Shown: one piece after another, positions 8,134 to 18,243 of the stretch
Numbering within the stretch: the first letter of the stretch is position 1
Layout of the letters: every line of letters begins with the position of its first letter
NCBI RefSeq assembly: GCF_009601165.1
Contig: NZ_WIRE01000004.1
Location: 62,001 to 126,000 of the forward strand
DNA: 64,000 bases
Reading direction: 5' to 3'
Source of the DNA: Alcanivorax sediminis
GTDB lineage: Bacteria > Pseudomonadota > Gammaproteobacteria > Pseudomonadales > Alcanivoracaceae
Notes under the pieces: model-generated
Told to the model about the DNA's origin: nothing
Database searches by the model: none
What the model saw: only the letters and a program-made list of their open reading frames with translations
Program-made: the position numbers and the translations under genes

Positions 8134-8985
8134 TTAATGTTTTTCGCGGTGGCGTACCTGCAGGGTAATGCCCTGCTCGCGCAAGCGTTTTGCCAGCTGC
8201 TCCACAATGAAGACAGAGCGATGTCGTCCACCGGTGCAGCCAATGGCGACAGTGACGTAGCTGCGGTCACTGTGTGCGAAGGCGGGGAGCCAGCGCTGCA
8301 CAAAGCCGCTGATGTCATCGAGCATGTCGTGGCTGGCCTGGTGCTGCTGCAGAAAATCGATAATGGGCTGGTCCATCCCGGTCAGTGGCCGCAGGGCTGG
8401 ATCCCAGTGGGGGTTGGGTAGTACGCGGACATCAAAGACCAGATCGGCGTCATTGGGCAGGCCGTTCTTGAAACCAAAGGACTCCAGCTGAAGGGACAAG
8501 TTGCTCTGGCGGCGGGCAACCCGTTCACGGATCTGGTTTCGCAGGCTATGGACTTCGTAATTGCTGCTGTCGATGACCAGGTCAGCGCGCTGACGGATGT
8601 TGGCCAGCAGTACCCGTTCATGCTGGATGGCGTCTTCCAGGGTGCGATCGCCTGTGCCCAACGGGTGGCGGCGGCGGGTGGCGCTGAAGCGCTTGAGCAG
8701 GGTGTTGTCGTCTGCATCCAGATAGACAATTTCAGTGTCGATCTGCTGCTGGTGAAGCGCATCCAGAATACGGTCAAAGGCTTGCAGCTGGGCAGGCACA
8801 TTTCGGGCATCAATGCCCACCGCGACCCGCTCAATGGGGGCCTCGCCATCATTCAGCTGGCTGGTGAGGGTAGGCAGCATGCCAACTGGCAGGTTATCCA
8901 CGCAGTAGTAACCCTGGTCCTCCATGGCCTGCAGGGCAGTGGTTTTGCCGGAGCCGGAACGGCCGCTGATGATGGTCAGTTTCAT
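8134..8985 (-). CDS. rapZ: RNase adapter protein RapZ
   Basis: A 283-residue protein with Walker A GRSGSGKT at residues 8-15 and the C-terminal motif GCTGGRHRSV, both typical of RapZ (YvcJ family). RapZ binds nucleotides and, in E. coli, guides RNase E to the GlmZ small RNA to control glucosamine-6-phosphate synthase. Lies between ptsN and ptsO as in most gammaproteobacteria. The short gap to the ptsN stop (8986-9043) holds weak 7-8-base periodic sequence. Confidence 0.96.
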   Translation of the reverse strand: MKLTIISGRSGSGKTTALQAMEDQGYYCVDNLPVGMLPTLTSQLNDGEAPIERVAVGIDARNVPAQLQAFDRILDALHQQQIDTEIVYLDADDNTLLKRFSATRRRHPLGTGDRTLEDAIQHERVLLANIRQRADLVIDSSNYEVHSLRNQIRERVARRQSNLSLQLESFGFKNGLPNDADLVFDVRVLPNPHWDPALRPLTGMDQPIIDFLQQHQASHDMLDDISGFVQRWLPAFAHSDRSYVTVAIGCTGGRHRSVFIVEQLAKRLREQGITLQVRHREKH

Positions 8986-9043
8986 GGGTTTGCGACCGGG
9001 CTGCGTGGCTGCTTGGTTGTTGGCTGCATGTAACTTTCGCGGA

Positions 9044-9517
9044 TCATGATGCCAGTCGGAGTTCTGCCTCGGATTCTACGGCGGTCAGGTAAAGCTTGTG
9101 GGTGTCCTGGCTGCTTCGCAATTCATTGCGATAGTCATCGTCGTTGAACAGTGTAGCCAGGTGACTCAGGGTCTTGAGATGTTGTTCGGGATTTTCCTGG
9201 GGAACCAGCAAAACAAACACCAGATCCACCGGGCGGCCGTCAACAGCGTCAAAATCAATGGGGGTGTCCAGCTTGAGCAGCAGGCCCACGGGTTGTTGGC
9301 AGTGTCCCAGGCGGCAGTGAGGAATGGCAATGCCTTCACCGATGCCGGTGGAGCCCAGTTTTTCCCGGGCTACCAGCGCATCGAATACCTCCTGCTCATT
9401 CAGGGTGTCACAGCCGGCCGCAGCCAGCTGTGCAACCTGATCCAGCAACTGTTTCTTGCTGCTGGCCTGTACTCCGCTATGGGTACGTGCTTCGGTGAGT
9501 ATTTCGCGAACTCGCAT
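9044..9517 (-). CDS. ptsN: Nitrogen regulatory EIIA-Ntr
   Basis: A 157-residue EIIA of the fructose/mannitol type. The phosphorylated histidine is H67 in EGIAIPHCRL. Acts as the end acceptor of the nitrogen PTS and affects potassium transport, sigma-54-linked functions and envelope stress in other bacteria. Gap of 15 bases to hpf; same transcript as rpoN. Confidence 0.96.
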   Translation of the reverse strand: MRVREILTEARTHSGVQASSKKQLLDQVAQLAAAGCDTLNEQEVFDALVAREKLGSTGIGEGIAIPHCRLGHCQQPVGLLLKLDTPIDFDAVDGRPVDLVFVLLVPQENPEQHLKTLSHLATLFNDDDYRNELRSSQDTHKLYLTAVESEAELRLAS

Positions 9518-9532
9518 AATTGTCGTTTCGGT

Positions 9533-9832
9533 TTAGTGACCGTGCTTGTGGCTGACGGTCTTTTCCTTGTGCTTGAGGATCTGACGATCAAGTTTGTCGG
9601 TCAGTTTGTCGATGGCCGCATACATGTCGTCGGCTTCAGCGGTGGCGAACAGGTCTGCCCCGGAAATATGGATGGTGGATTCTGCCTTGTGAGTCTTCGG
9701 TTCCGGAGAAAGAATTACCTGGATGCTGGTGATCTGGTCGAAGTGCCTTTCCAGACGGGAGAACTTGTCGCCGACATAAGTGCGAAGAGCGTCGGTAACT
9801 TCCAGGTGATGACCGCTGATATTAATTTGCAT
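9533..9832 (-). CDS. hpf: Short ribosome hibernation-promoting factor
   Basis: A 99-residue HPF/YfiA protein starting MQINISGHHLEVTDALR. The length marks it as the short form, which with RMF gives 100S ribosome dimers in gammaproteobacteria. The C-terminus is basic and His-rich (HKEKTVSHKHGH). Directly downstream of rpoN, the classical location. Confidence 0.96.
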   Translation of the reverse strand: MQINISGHHLEVTDALRTYVGDKFSRLERHFDQITSIQVILSPEPKTHKAESTIHISGADLFATAEADDMYAAIDKLTDKLDRQILKHKEKTVSHKHGH

Positions 9833-9874
9833 GGCTGGCTCCTTTACCTGCTTGTTGGGCCCGTCATTCGTGCC

Positions 9875-11335
9875 CTACACCAAACGCTTGCGAGCACTGG
9901 ATGACGGTATTCTCATTGCCTCACGATACTTGGCAACGGTCCGGCGCGCTACGTTGATTCCCTGATCGTTGAGCAAGCTGGCCAGTTTGTTATCACTGAG
10001 CGGCTTGCGGGGATTCTCGGCGGCGACCAGCTTCTTAATAATGGCACGAATAGCGGTGGAGGAACACTCGCCTCCGCCGTCTGTTCCCACGTGGCTGGAA
10101 AAGAAATATTTCAGCTCAAAGACGCCGCGGGGTGTCATCATGTATTTCTGGTTGGTAACCCGACTGATGGTTGATTCGTGCATCTCGACGGCCTCGGCGA
10201 TGTCGGCGAGTACCAGGGGTTTCATGGCTTCTTCGCCATAATCAAAGAAGTCCTGCTGCACTTCAACAATGCGGGTGGCCACCTTGAGCAGGGTGTCGTG
10301 GCGGCTTTGCAGACTCTTGATGAACCACTTGGCTTCTTGCACGCAGTTTTTCAGGTATTGTCCATCTTCCCCGGAGGTCTGCCTGGCAAGGCTGGCATAC
10401 TGTTGCTGCAGGTTCACCTTGGGCAGGATGTCATCATTGAGGCTGACCTGCCAGCGTCCATTGTGCTGGCGCACAATCACGTCTGGTACTGCATAGTCTA
10501 CGGAGCTCTCGCCAATTTGCTCACCGGGTGCAGGATCGAGTGTACGGATTAGCGAAAGGGCATCCAGTAGCTCCTGCTCACTGGTCTGGAGCACCCTTCT
10601 CAGGGCGGCATAGTCATGCTTTTCCAGCAGCTCAAGGTGTTTCAGTAATTCCATGGCCAGGGACAGATAGGGGGTGTCCCCTGGCAGTTGGCGTAGCTGG
10701 ACGGCAAGGCAATCAGCCAGATCGATACTGGCAACGCCGAGAGGATCAAACTGCTGCAGCCGGTGCTGCACTGCCAGCACTTCATCAGCTTCCAGCTCGT
10801 CACCCTCAGTAAGCAGGCCTTCTTGCTGGTTGACCATCTCGACAATATCGTCAATGGACGTGGTCATGTAACCACGGTCGTCTACCGATTCGATGATGGC
10901 CATGGCGATGATGCGATCCACATCGCTCATGGGGGTCAGATTCAGCTGCCACAGCAAGTGGTCTTGGAGGCTTCCGGAAACGGAATGGCGCTGCTGCCAT
11001 TCATCGGCGTCGTCAGGAAGGGTGGCGGAGCTGCTGCTCTGGCCCGAATAGACGTCGTCCCATTCGGTTTCTATGCCTGGGTCGCTGTCCACGAATTCTT
11101 CGAGGGCGTCGTCGCGCTCGGGATTGAGTTCGTCATCCTGACGCTCTTCGTCAGCTTCGGGGAGGGCATCGTCACCAAAATCGTCAGCCAGCTCAAGCAG
11201 CGGATTGCTTTCCACGGCCTGCTGAATCTCCTGGCGTAGATCCAGAGTGGAGAGCTGGAGGAGGCGGATGGCCTGCTGCAGCTGAGGCGTCATGGTCAGC
11301 TGCTGGCCGATTTGTAATTGTAGTGTGGGCTTCAT
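9875..11335 (-). CDS. rpoN: RNA polymerase sigma-54 factor
   Basis: A 486-residue RpoN. Region I is Gln/Leu-rich (MKPTLQLQIGQQLTMTPQLQQAI), region II is acidic (about 50-120), and region III ends with the RpoN box ARRTVAKYRE at residues 463-472, which reads the -24 element. It needs enhancer-binding ATPases for open-complex formation. The upstream gap to lptB is filled by heptad element D, so rpoN may rely on read-through from lptB or on a promoter within that element. Confidence 0.98.
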   Translation of the reverse strand: MKPTLQLQIGQQLTMTPQLQQAIRLLQLSTLDLRQEIQQAVESNPLLELADDFGDDALPEADEERQDDELNPERDDALEEFVDSDPGIETEWDDVYSGQSSSSATLPDDADEWQQRHSVSGSLQDHLLWQLNLTPMSDVDRIIAMAIIESVDDRGYMTTSIDDIVEMVNQQEGLLTEGDELEADEVLAVQHRLQQFDPLGVASIDLADCLAVQLRQLPGDTPYLSLAMELLKHLELLEKHDYAALRRVLQTSEQELLDALSLIRTLDPAPGEQIGESSVDYAVPDVIVRQHNGRWQVSLNDDILPKVNLQQQYASLARQTSGEDGQYLKNCVQEAKWFIKSLQSRHDTLLKVATRIVEVQQDFFDYGEEAMKPLVLADIAEAVEMHESTISRVTNQKYMMTPRGVFELKYFFSSHVGTDGGGECSSTAIRAIIKKLVAAENPRKPLSDNKLASLLNDQGINVARRTVAKYREAMRIPSSSARKRLV

Positions 11336-11437
11336 ACTGCTCAGGTTGGTGATTGATCCCCAAAACCTGAGAATAGCAGCTTCAAAGTCTTACTAGCAAT
11401 AATTGTGCCAGTGATGCTTGTGTGGTAGGGAGGGGTG

Positions 11438-11590
11438 AGTTAATAGTTAATAATGAATAATTAATAGCTGCGCGGTCAGATAGCTCGGCTGCTTCAAGCG
11501 TGGAGGCCGCGCCCATCTCTTGGGCGCGGCCTCCTTCGGTTCAAAACGGGGAGCCTGTCCCGCGACGTTATTCATTATTAACTATTAATT
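11438..11590. repeat. AT-class heptad element D (lptB-rpoN) with GC hairpin
   Basis: Left arm 11438-11465 has four heptads; right arm 11570-11590 has three inverse heptads ending four bases after the lptB stop. Between them is a perfect 14-bp hairpin, GGAGGCCGCGCCCA (11502-11515), loop TCTCT, then TGGGCGCGGCCTCC (11521-11534). No T-run follows it on either strand. The rest of the 259-base gap (11336-11437) shows nothing further. Confidence 0.88.
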
Positions 11591-11594
11591 CTTT

Positions 11595-12320
11595 CTAAAG
11601 TCTGAAGTCCGCCCCCAGATACACATCCCGCACCTGCTGGTTGGAAAGGATGGTGTCGGCGTCGCCGGAGGCGATGATGTGGCCGGCACTGACGATATAG
11701 GCGGTATCGCAAATATCCAGGGTTTCGCGCACGTTGTGGTCAGTGATCAGCACGCCAATGCCGCGCTCTTTGAGGTGGCGAATGATGCCCTTGATGTCGT
11801 TCACGGAAATCGGGTCGACCCCGGCGAAAGGTTCATCCAGCAGGATGAAGTCCGGGTCGGTGGCCAGACCGCGGGCAATTTCTGCGCGGCGACGCTCCCC
11901 CCCGGACAGGCTCATGCCGAGCGAGTCGCGGATATGCGTGATATGGAACTCCTTGAGCAGGTTTTCCATGCGTTCGTGGCGTTCCTGCTTGCTGAGTTCC
12001 TTGCGGGTTTCCAGGATCGCCATAATGTTCTCTTGTACCGTCAGACGGCGAAAGATACTGGCTTCCTGGGGCAGGTAGCCGATGCCTCGCTTGGCGCGAC
12101 CATGCATGGGCAGATGGGTGATGTCGGTTTCATTAATTTCAATACGGCCAGCATCAGCCTCGACCAGCCCAACAATCATGTAAAAACAGGTGGTTTTGCC
12201 GGCACCATTGGGGCCAAGTAATCCGACGATCTGCCCGGAGTCTACGTCCAGGGACACGTCTTCGATCACCCGGCGGCCTTTATAGCTCTTGGCCAGGTGA
12301 TGGGCGCGTAGGTGCGTCAT
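11595..12320 (-). CDS. lptB: LPS export ATPase LptB
   Basis: A 241-residue ABC ATPase: Walker [10 protein letters not shown] (residues about 36-44), signature LSGGERRR, Walker [11 protein letters not shown] and switch histidine in ITDHN. LptB works as a dimer with LptF and LptG in the inner membrane to pull LPS out and push it along LptC-LptA. Start overlaps the lptA stop by four bases. Confidence 0.97.
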   Translation of the reverse strand: MTHLRAHHLAKSYKGRRVIEDVSLDVDSGQIVGLLGPNGAGKTTCFYMIVGLVEADAGRIEINETDITHLPMHGRAKRGIGYLPQEASIFRRLTVQENIMAILETRKELSKQERHERMENLLKEFHITHIRDSLGMSLSGGERRRAEIARGLATDPDFILLDEPFAGVDPISVNDIKGIIRHLKERGIGVLITDHNVRETLDICDTAYIVSAGHIIASGDADTILSNQQVRDVYLGADFRL

Positions 12321-12844
12321 GGCTTGGAAGACTCCGAATCTGTGTTGTCTTTCTTGTCGTTGCCGGGGATCTGGTTCTCCGCCGGGATGACCAGGCGAAC
12401 CCGCTGGTCGCCTTCACTGCTGGCATCCACGCGCTTGGAGTCCAGGCTGTATTCTACCTTGGCGCCCTCAAAGGTGTTGCCCTTGTGGCGGATAAAGGCA
12501 TCGCCAGTCAAAACCAGGGTGCGGGCCTTGATGTCGTAAACCAGATTGCCAGCGTGGGCCTCCAGGTCTTCACCTTCCGACAGCTTTACCGGGCTGCCAG
12601 TCGCTTCCACTCGAACCAATTCGCCGTTCTTGGTGAACAGCGACATTTTATCGGCTTGCATGCTGCGGTTGCCTTGCAGCAACTCCACATTGCCACTGTA
12701 TACACCGGTTCCGGCATCCTGCTCAAAACGGCCGCGATCGGCGGAAACGGAAATCGGGCCCTCTACCGGGGCGGCGCAGGCAATGCTGGAAAACAGGGCC
12801 AGGCAGGCGCCCAGAGCCTTACGATGCCGGGGCATTGAATTCAC
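12317..12844 (-). CDS. lptA: LPS transport periplasmic bridge protein LptA
   Basis: A 175-residue secreted protein with a signal peptide cleaved near [11 protein letters not shown]. The body is an OstA/LptA beta-jellyroll ([31 protein letters not shown]), which stacks to form the periplasmic bridge for LPS. The C-terminal tail is polar. Its start lies 26 bases inside lptC; an ATG at 12835 is a possible alternative start. Confidence 0.95.
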   Translation of the reverse strand: MNSMPRHRKALGACLALFSSIACAAPVEGPISVSADRGRFEQDAGTGVYSGNVELLQGNRSMQADKMSLFTKNGELVRVEATGSPVKLSEGEDLEAHAGNLVYDIKARTLVLTGDAFIRHKGNTFEGAKVEYSLDSKRVDASSEGDQRVRLVIPAENQIPGNDKKDNTDSESSKP

Positions 12845-13376
12845 TCTCTACTCCTTGATCGAGGGATAATACCCCTTTGTCGAGATCGGCCTCCAGTGCG
12901 CCGGCGCGGGTCTCGCCGCTTTCAAAGCGGATGGTGGCGTCGCCGGGGCTGGTCGCGATATTGGTGTCGCTATTAAAACGGAGTTCATCCGTGTCGAGCT
13001 CGATTTTCTGGTCCGCGTTGCGTGCTTCCACCGTGCCGGTAAACACAATCAGCTTGCCATTTTGCTGCACGGCGCCACTCTCGCTGCGAATGGTCCAGGT
13101 GCCCTTGTCGTTGGCCATGGCCAGCTTCGGCTGGTTCATTTCAGTAAGCGGGTTGTGATCATACTGGATCAGATTGTCGGCGATCAGATGATATTGCAGC
13201 TCTCCGTCTTCCTCGCTGTAGGCTCGCGCGGTGATGTTTTTGGCCAGAATGGCCGGGGCTGTCAGTACCGCCTGATCCTCTCCGGGCAGGGTGCTGTCCC
13301 ACTCGTGCAGCGTCATCAGGACCACCAGGCCCAATAGCAGGATGCCGGTGGCGCTTAGTAGCCCCTGGCGCCTCAT
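12819..13376 (-). CDS. lptC: LPS export protein LptC
   Basis: A 185-residue protein with one N-terminal membrane helix (about residues 7-22) and a periplasmic jellyroll domain (YHLIADNLIQYD, TGTVEARNADQKIELDTDELRF). It joins the LptB2FG complex to LptA. Overlaps kdsC by four bases and lptA by 26 bases, indicating coupled translation. Confidence 0.94.
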   Translation of the reverse strand: MRRQGLLSATGILLLGLVVLMTLHEWDSTLPGEDQAVLTAPAILAKNITARAYSEEDGELQYHLIADNLIQYDHNPLTEMNQPKLAMANDKGTWTIRSESGAVQQNGKLIVFTGTVEARNADQKIELDTDELRFNSDTNIATSPGDATIRFESGETRAGALEADLDKGVLSLDQGVESEFNAPAS

Positions 13377-13870
13377 GCCGCACCTCGCTGGGCGAGGATA
13401 GCGTCACAGATTTCCCTTACCGCGCCTTCGCCACCGCGACGCTGGGTATGGTGATCGGCGGCCTGCTTGGCGCACTCATGGGCGTTGGCCGGAGCAAAAC
13501 TCAGGCGGGCCCATTCCAGGGCGCTTACGTCCGGCTCGTCATCCCCGGCATAGCCGGTCTCGCTGGCGGCAATACCCAGTTGATCGGCAAGATCAGCCAG
13601 CGCCACCCCCTTGTCTTCACGGCCCTGAATGACGTGCTGGATACCCAGATCGGCTGCCCGTTTGGCTACCATTGGGGTGTTGCGGCCAGTGATGATGGCC
13701 AGGGTGACGCCACTGGCAGCGAGCTTTTTCAAGCCGTGACCATCCAGGGTGTGGAACACCTTGATGGCCTCGCCTTCCTGGGTGAAATAGATGCGCCCAT
13801 CGGTCATGACGCCGTCCACGTCGAAGGCCATCAGGCGCAGGTTCTGGGCATCAACAGCGGAAATCTGCAT
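13373..13870 (-). CDS. kdsC: KDO-8-phosphate phosphatase KdsC
   Basis: A 165-residue HAD phosphatase without a large cap. Motif I is DVDGVMTDG at residues 17-25 (nucleophile D17), motif II is IITGR, and motif IV is YAGDDEPD. It removes phosphate from 3-deoxy-D-manno-octulosonate 8-phosphate in KDO synthesis. Start overlaps the kdsD stop by one base. Confidence 0.96.
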   Translation of the reverse strand: MQISAVDAQNLRLMAFDVDGVMTDGRIYFTQEGEAIKVFHTLDGHGLKKLAASGVTLAIITGRNTPMVAKRAADLGIQHVIQGREDKGVALADLADQLGIAASETGYAGDDEPDVSALEWARLSFAPANAHECAKQAADHHTQRRGGEGAVREICDAILAQRGAA

Positions 13871-14838
13871 TACACCACTCCCGCCCGCAGCAGGTCCTGC
13901 ATGTTAAAGGCTCCCAGCGGCTTGCGGTCTGCGTCCAGCACGACCAGACCGTTGATCTTGCGGCTTTCCATGACCTGCAAGGCCTCGGCGGCCAGATGAC
14001 CGGTGGCAATGGTGATCGGGTCGGTGACCATCACTTCGGCGATGCTGGCCTTGCGGATATCCAGATCCCGGTCCAATAGCCGGCGCAGGTCACCGTCGGT
14101 AAAGATTCCGGCGAGGGTGCCGTCATCGGCGGTTACTGCGGTCATGCCCAGCCCCTTGGCGGTCATTTCCAGCAGGGCGTCACTGAAACTGGTGTCGGTG
14201 GATACCGCGGGCAGGGCTTCGCCCGCGTGCATGATGTCATCCACCTTGAGCAGCAAGCGTCGGCCCAGGCTGCCGCCGGGGTGGCTGAGGGCAAAGTCCT
14301 CGGCGGTAAAGCCGCGGGCTTCCAGCAGGGCGATCGCCAGTGCATCGCCCATGGCCAGGGCGGCTGTAGTGGAGGAAGTCGGAGCCAGGTTATGTGGGCA
14401 GGCTTCTTCGTCCACGGCCACGGTAAGGTGCACATCTGACAGCTGTGCCAGGGTCGATGAGGGCCGTCCGGTCATGCCGATCAGCACCGTCCCCTTGCGT
14501 TTGATCACCGGTAAAATGGCCAGCACCTCGGCGGTTTCACCGGAGTTGGAGAGTGCCAGTACCACGTCATCCGGGGTAATCATACCCAGGTCGCCGTGGG
14601 AGGCTTCGCCGGGATGCACAAAGAAAGAAGGGGTGCCGGTGCTGGCCAGGGTGGCGGCCAGCTTGTTGCCCACATGGCCGCTTTTGCCCATGCCGGTCAC
14701 AATAATGCGACCTTTCGCCTTGAGCATCTGATCGCAGGCTGCAGAAAACTGTTCATCGAGGCTGTCTTTCAGCGCGTTGACGGCGCGAGCTTCGATATCC
14801 AGTACCCGCCGGCCGACGCTGATATGGTCGTGACTCAT
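13870..14838 (-). CDS. kdsD: D-arabinose-5-phosphate isomerase KdsD
   Basis: A 322-residue protein with an SIS domain (about 40-180, including TGMGKSGHVGNKLAATLAS) and two CBS domains (about 205-320). Converts ribulose 5-phosphate to arabinose 5-phosphate, the first step to KDO. It heads the kdsD-kdsC-lptC-lptA-lptB operon. In Pseudomonas the divergent neighbours are mlaFEDC; here only mlaC is present. Confidence 0.96.
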   Translation of the reverse strand: MSHDHISVGRRVLDIEARAVNALKDSLDEQFSAACDQMLKAKGRIIVTGMGKSGHVGNKLAATLASTGTPSFFVHPGEASHGDLGMITPDDVVLALSNSGETAEVLAILPVIKRKGTVLIGMTGRPSSTLAQLSDVHLTVAVDEEACPHNLAPTSSTTAALAMGDALAIALLEARGFTAEDFALSHPGGSLGRRLLLKVDDIMHAGEALPAVSTDTSFSDALLEMTAKGLGMTAVTADDGTLAGIFTDGDLRRLLDRDLDIRKASIAEVMVTDPITIATGHLAAEALQVMESRKINGLVVLDADRKPLGAFNMQDLLRAGVV

Positions 14839-14861
14839 GCAATCTCCCTGTAATTGCGGCG

Positions 14862-14867
14862 ATTATA
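14862..14867 (-). promoter_or_regulatory. Candidate -10 box for the kdsD operon
   Basis: On the minus strand this is a perfect TATAAT, 24 bases upstream of the kdsD start codon. No good -35 lies at 17 bases, so it may need an activator. The divergent 230-base gap (14839-15068) holds no gene and no remnant of mlaF, mlaE or mlaD that can be seen by eye. Confidence 0.55.
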
Positions 14868-15068
14868 CACGCCAAATGTGCTCAAGGTTGACCCGAAATA
14901 ACGCAATTCGTGGCGCTGTCTCACGGTCGGTCATCATACTTGCCTGCAATTCGGTGTTAGCGATTTTGGAACTGTTCTGCGTGGTTATGACTCCAATATG
15001 GCATACAGGTTCTGGACAGGGGCGGCGGAACCCCGTAAAACCGCCCGATGATGACAGGGAGACACCGG

Positions 15069-15719
15069 ATGCAAAGACAACAATATTTTACCTGGGCGGC
15101 GGCTTTGATCGTGATGTTCATGGCTGCCTTTGCGCAGGCACAGACCGATCCGAGACAGGTGGTGATCGATGCGGTCGATCGCATGACCACCCGCATCGAC
15201 GCGGACCGTGAGCAGCTGAAAGCAGATCCGGAGCTGGCCCGAGAGCTGGTTCGTGAGGAGCTGGTGGATCTGGTGGATTTCAAGCGGATTACCCGCATGG
15301 TCATGGGCGACTACTTTGGTCCGTCCAGTAAAGAACAGAAGTACCGTTTTCTGGATGTGTTCAAGAATAGTCTGATCAATACCTATGCTTCCGGCATTAC
15401 GCTTTATGAAGGGCAGCAGATCACCACCTTGCCCATGCAGGAGGGGGATTTGCGCGGTGACTATGCACGGGTGCGCATGGAGATTCAGACCAACACCGGC
15501 AAAACGGTGCCAATCTTCTATACCCTGTTCTCCCGCGATGACCAGTGGAAGGTCATCAACGTCTACGTGAATGGCCTGGATCTGGCCGACACCTTCAAGA
15601 GCCAGTTTGCCCAGGGTATGGACCAGTACGGGGATATGGACAAGGTGATCGACAACTGGTCAGCAGACTCCAAAATCGATACTGGCCTGAAAGATGAGGC
15701 GGTCGCCGACGACGCCTGA
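15069..15719 (+). CDS. mlaC: Phospholipid-binding protein MlaC, without adjacent mlaFED
   Basis: A 216-residue periplasmic protein of the MlaC (Ttg2D) family. It has a signal peptide cleaved near AAFAQA-QT and the family features DFKRITRMVMGDYF and YEGQQI. MlaC shuttles phospholipids between the outer-membrane MlaA complex and the inner-membrane MlaFEDB transporter. In-frame ATGs lie upstream at 15048 and 15051; ATG 15069 was chosen for the AGGGAG about 8 bases before it and a normal signal peptide. MlaF, MlaE, MlaD and MlaB are not next to it, which is unusual. Confidence 0.92.
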   Translation: MQRQQYFTWAAALIVMFMAAFAQAQTDPRQVVIDAVDRMTTRIDADREQLKADPELARELVREELVDLVDFKRITRMVMGDYFGPSSKEQKYRFLDVFKNSLINTYASGITLYEGQQITTLPMQEGDLRGDYARVRMEIQTNTGKTVPIFYTLFSRDDQWKVINVYVNGLDLADTFKSQFAQGMDQYGDMDKVIDNWSADSKIDTGLKDEAVADDA

Positions 15720-15784
15720 TGTTTTCTTGAGGAAGGCGCCGTGGCAAGGCTGCGGCAGCTCGCGTATTATTGCGCCCCTGAGAT

Positions 15785-15805
15785 GGAGCGGGTCCAGCCC
15801 GCTCC
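15785..15805 (+). other. Perfect hairpin in the mlaC-ibaG gap
   Basis: GGAGCGGG, loop TCCAG, CCCGCTCC: an 8-bp GC-rich stem. The sequence after it is not a pure T-run (TGTGCTGTTT), so it could be a weak terminator after mlaC or a leader structure before ibaG. The 137-base gap is where mlaB is often found; no such gene is present. Confidence 0.6.
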
Positions 15806-15856
15806 TGTGCTGTTTGGGGCCGAATATCCCGTCAATGCCCCCCAAAAGGAGCCAAC

Positions 15857-16111
15857 ATGAATCCGGAAGAGGTAAAAGCGCTGGTGGAAGCCGGCTTTGA
15901 AGGCGCCGATGTGGCCGTGGAAGGTGGCGGTGACCGTTTCCAGATTCGCGTGGTGTCAGAGGCCTTTGCCGGCCTGATGCCGGTGAAAAAGCAGCAGCTG
16001 GTCTATGCCACCATCAACGAGCAGATCCAGAGCAATACCATCCACGCGGTACAGATCATTACCTTTACCCCCGCCGAGTGGGAAAAAGCCCAGAAGATGG
16101 GGCTGGCCTGA
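15857..16111 (+). CDS. ibaG: BolA-family protein IbaG
   Basis: An 84-residue BolA-fold protein (MNPEEVKALVEAGFEGADVAVEGGGDRF at the N-terminus) in the position of IbaG/YrbA just upstream of murA. The family pairs with monothiol glutaredoxins to handle [2Fe-2S] clusters and is linked to acid stress. AAAGGAG is its ribosome-binding site. Confidence 0.93.
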   Translation: MNPEEVKALVEAGFEGADVAVEGGGDRFQIRVVSEAFAGLMPVKKQQLVYATINEQIQSNTIHAVQIITFTPAEWEKAQKMGLA

Positions 16112-16144
16112 GCTACACGCCAGGCCTTACAAGACAAGCCTTAG

Positions 16145-17416
<1,272 letters not shown>

Positions 17417-17429
17417 GTCTGCCGAAGCT

Positions 17430-18077
17430 ATGTCTCAGAAACCGTTGACCATTGCCCTGTCCAAGGGGCGCATCCTCAAGGAAACCCTGCCGTTGCTGAA
17501 AGCGGCCGGGATTGAGTTGCTGGAAGATCCGTCTGCCTCCCGGAAGCTGATCTTTGATACCACTCGTGATGATGTGAAGATCATCATCATTCGTGCCACT
17601 GATGTGCCGCCCTATGTGCAGCACGGGGCTGCGGATATTGGTGTGGCGGGCAAGGATGTGCTCATGGAGCATGGTGCGGACGGTGTGTTCGAGCCGCTGG
17701 ATCTCAACATCGCTCGCTGCAAGCTCATGGTGGCAGCGGTAAATGATGCCCCGGATGTGGGTGGTCGCCTGCGCGTGGCGACCAAGTTCGTCAACGTGGC
17801 CAAGGCCTACTTTGCCGAGCAAGGTAAACAGGCGGAAGTGATCAAGCTGTACGGCGCCATGGAGCTGGCGCCCCTGGTGGGGCTGGCGGATCGCATCGTG
17901 GATATTGTTGATACCGGCAATACCCTGCGGGCCAATGGTCTGGAGCCCACCGAGCTGATTGCACATATTTCTACCCGCGTGATCGTCAATCGCGCCAGCA
18001 TGAAGACCCGTCACAGCGATATCCAGGCGATTCTGGACAAGCTGGCGGAAGCGGTGGAATCACGCAAAGGGGAGTAA
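17430..18077 (+). CDS. hisG: ATP phosphoribosyltransferase catalytic subunit (short form)
   Basis: A 215-residue HisG starting [23 protein letters not shown]. This short form lacks the C-terminal ACT-like regulatory domain and, in species that have it, works with the HisZ subunit, which is not in this window. First step of histidine synthesis. An in-frame start at 17343 would lie inside murA; ATG 17430 gives the family N-terminus. Confidence 0.95.
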   Translation: MSQKPLTIALSKGRILKETLPLLKAAGIELLEDPSASRKLIFDTTRDDVKIIIIRATDVPPYVQHGAADIGVAGKDVLMEHGADGVFEPLDLNIARCKLMVAAVNDAPDVGGRLRVATKFVNVAKAYFAEQGKQAEVIKLYGAMELAPLVGLADRIVDIVDTGNTLRANGLEPTELIAHISTRVIVNRASMKTRHSDIQAILDKLAEAVESRKGE

Positions 18078-18243
18078 GTTTCCCTTGGGCACAAAGCCTC
18101 AGAGTGAGCGGGCCCTGTTCTCGGGCTGCTGCTGGCCAGAGGCTTTGCTGATCCCGGTGATAGAAAATCGCCTGCCTCATCCCCGGTGCATTCCTCGCCC
18201 TCTGTGGTAAAAATAGACTCTGACTTTTAAACGGTACCCAAGC
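18078..18243 (+). other. hisG-hisD gap with long-range hairpin
   Basis: No gene. CAAAGCCTC (18092-18100) pairs perfectly with GAGGCTTTG (18139-18147), enclosing a weaker inner pairing around GGGCCC and GGGC. There is no T-run, so a simple terminator is unlikely; a processing site or leader for hisD is possible. No His-codon-rich leader peptide was seen. Confidence 0.45.

Noticed and set aside
11502..11534. Hairpin of element D as a Rho-independent terminator
   Set aside because: No T-run follows the stem on either strand, so it is recorded as part of the repeat.
14837..15211. Plus-strand frame that could be a remnant of mlaD before mlaC
   Set aside because: The translation has no MCE-domain features and runs into mlaC in the wrong frame.
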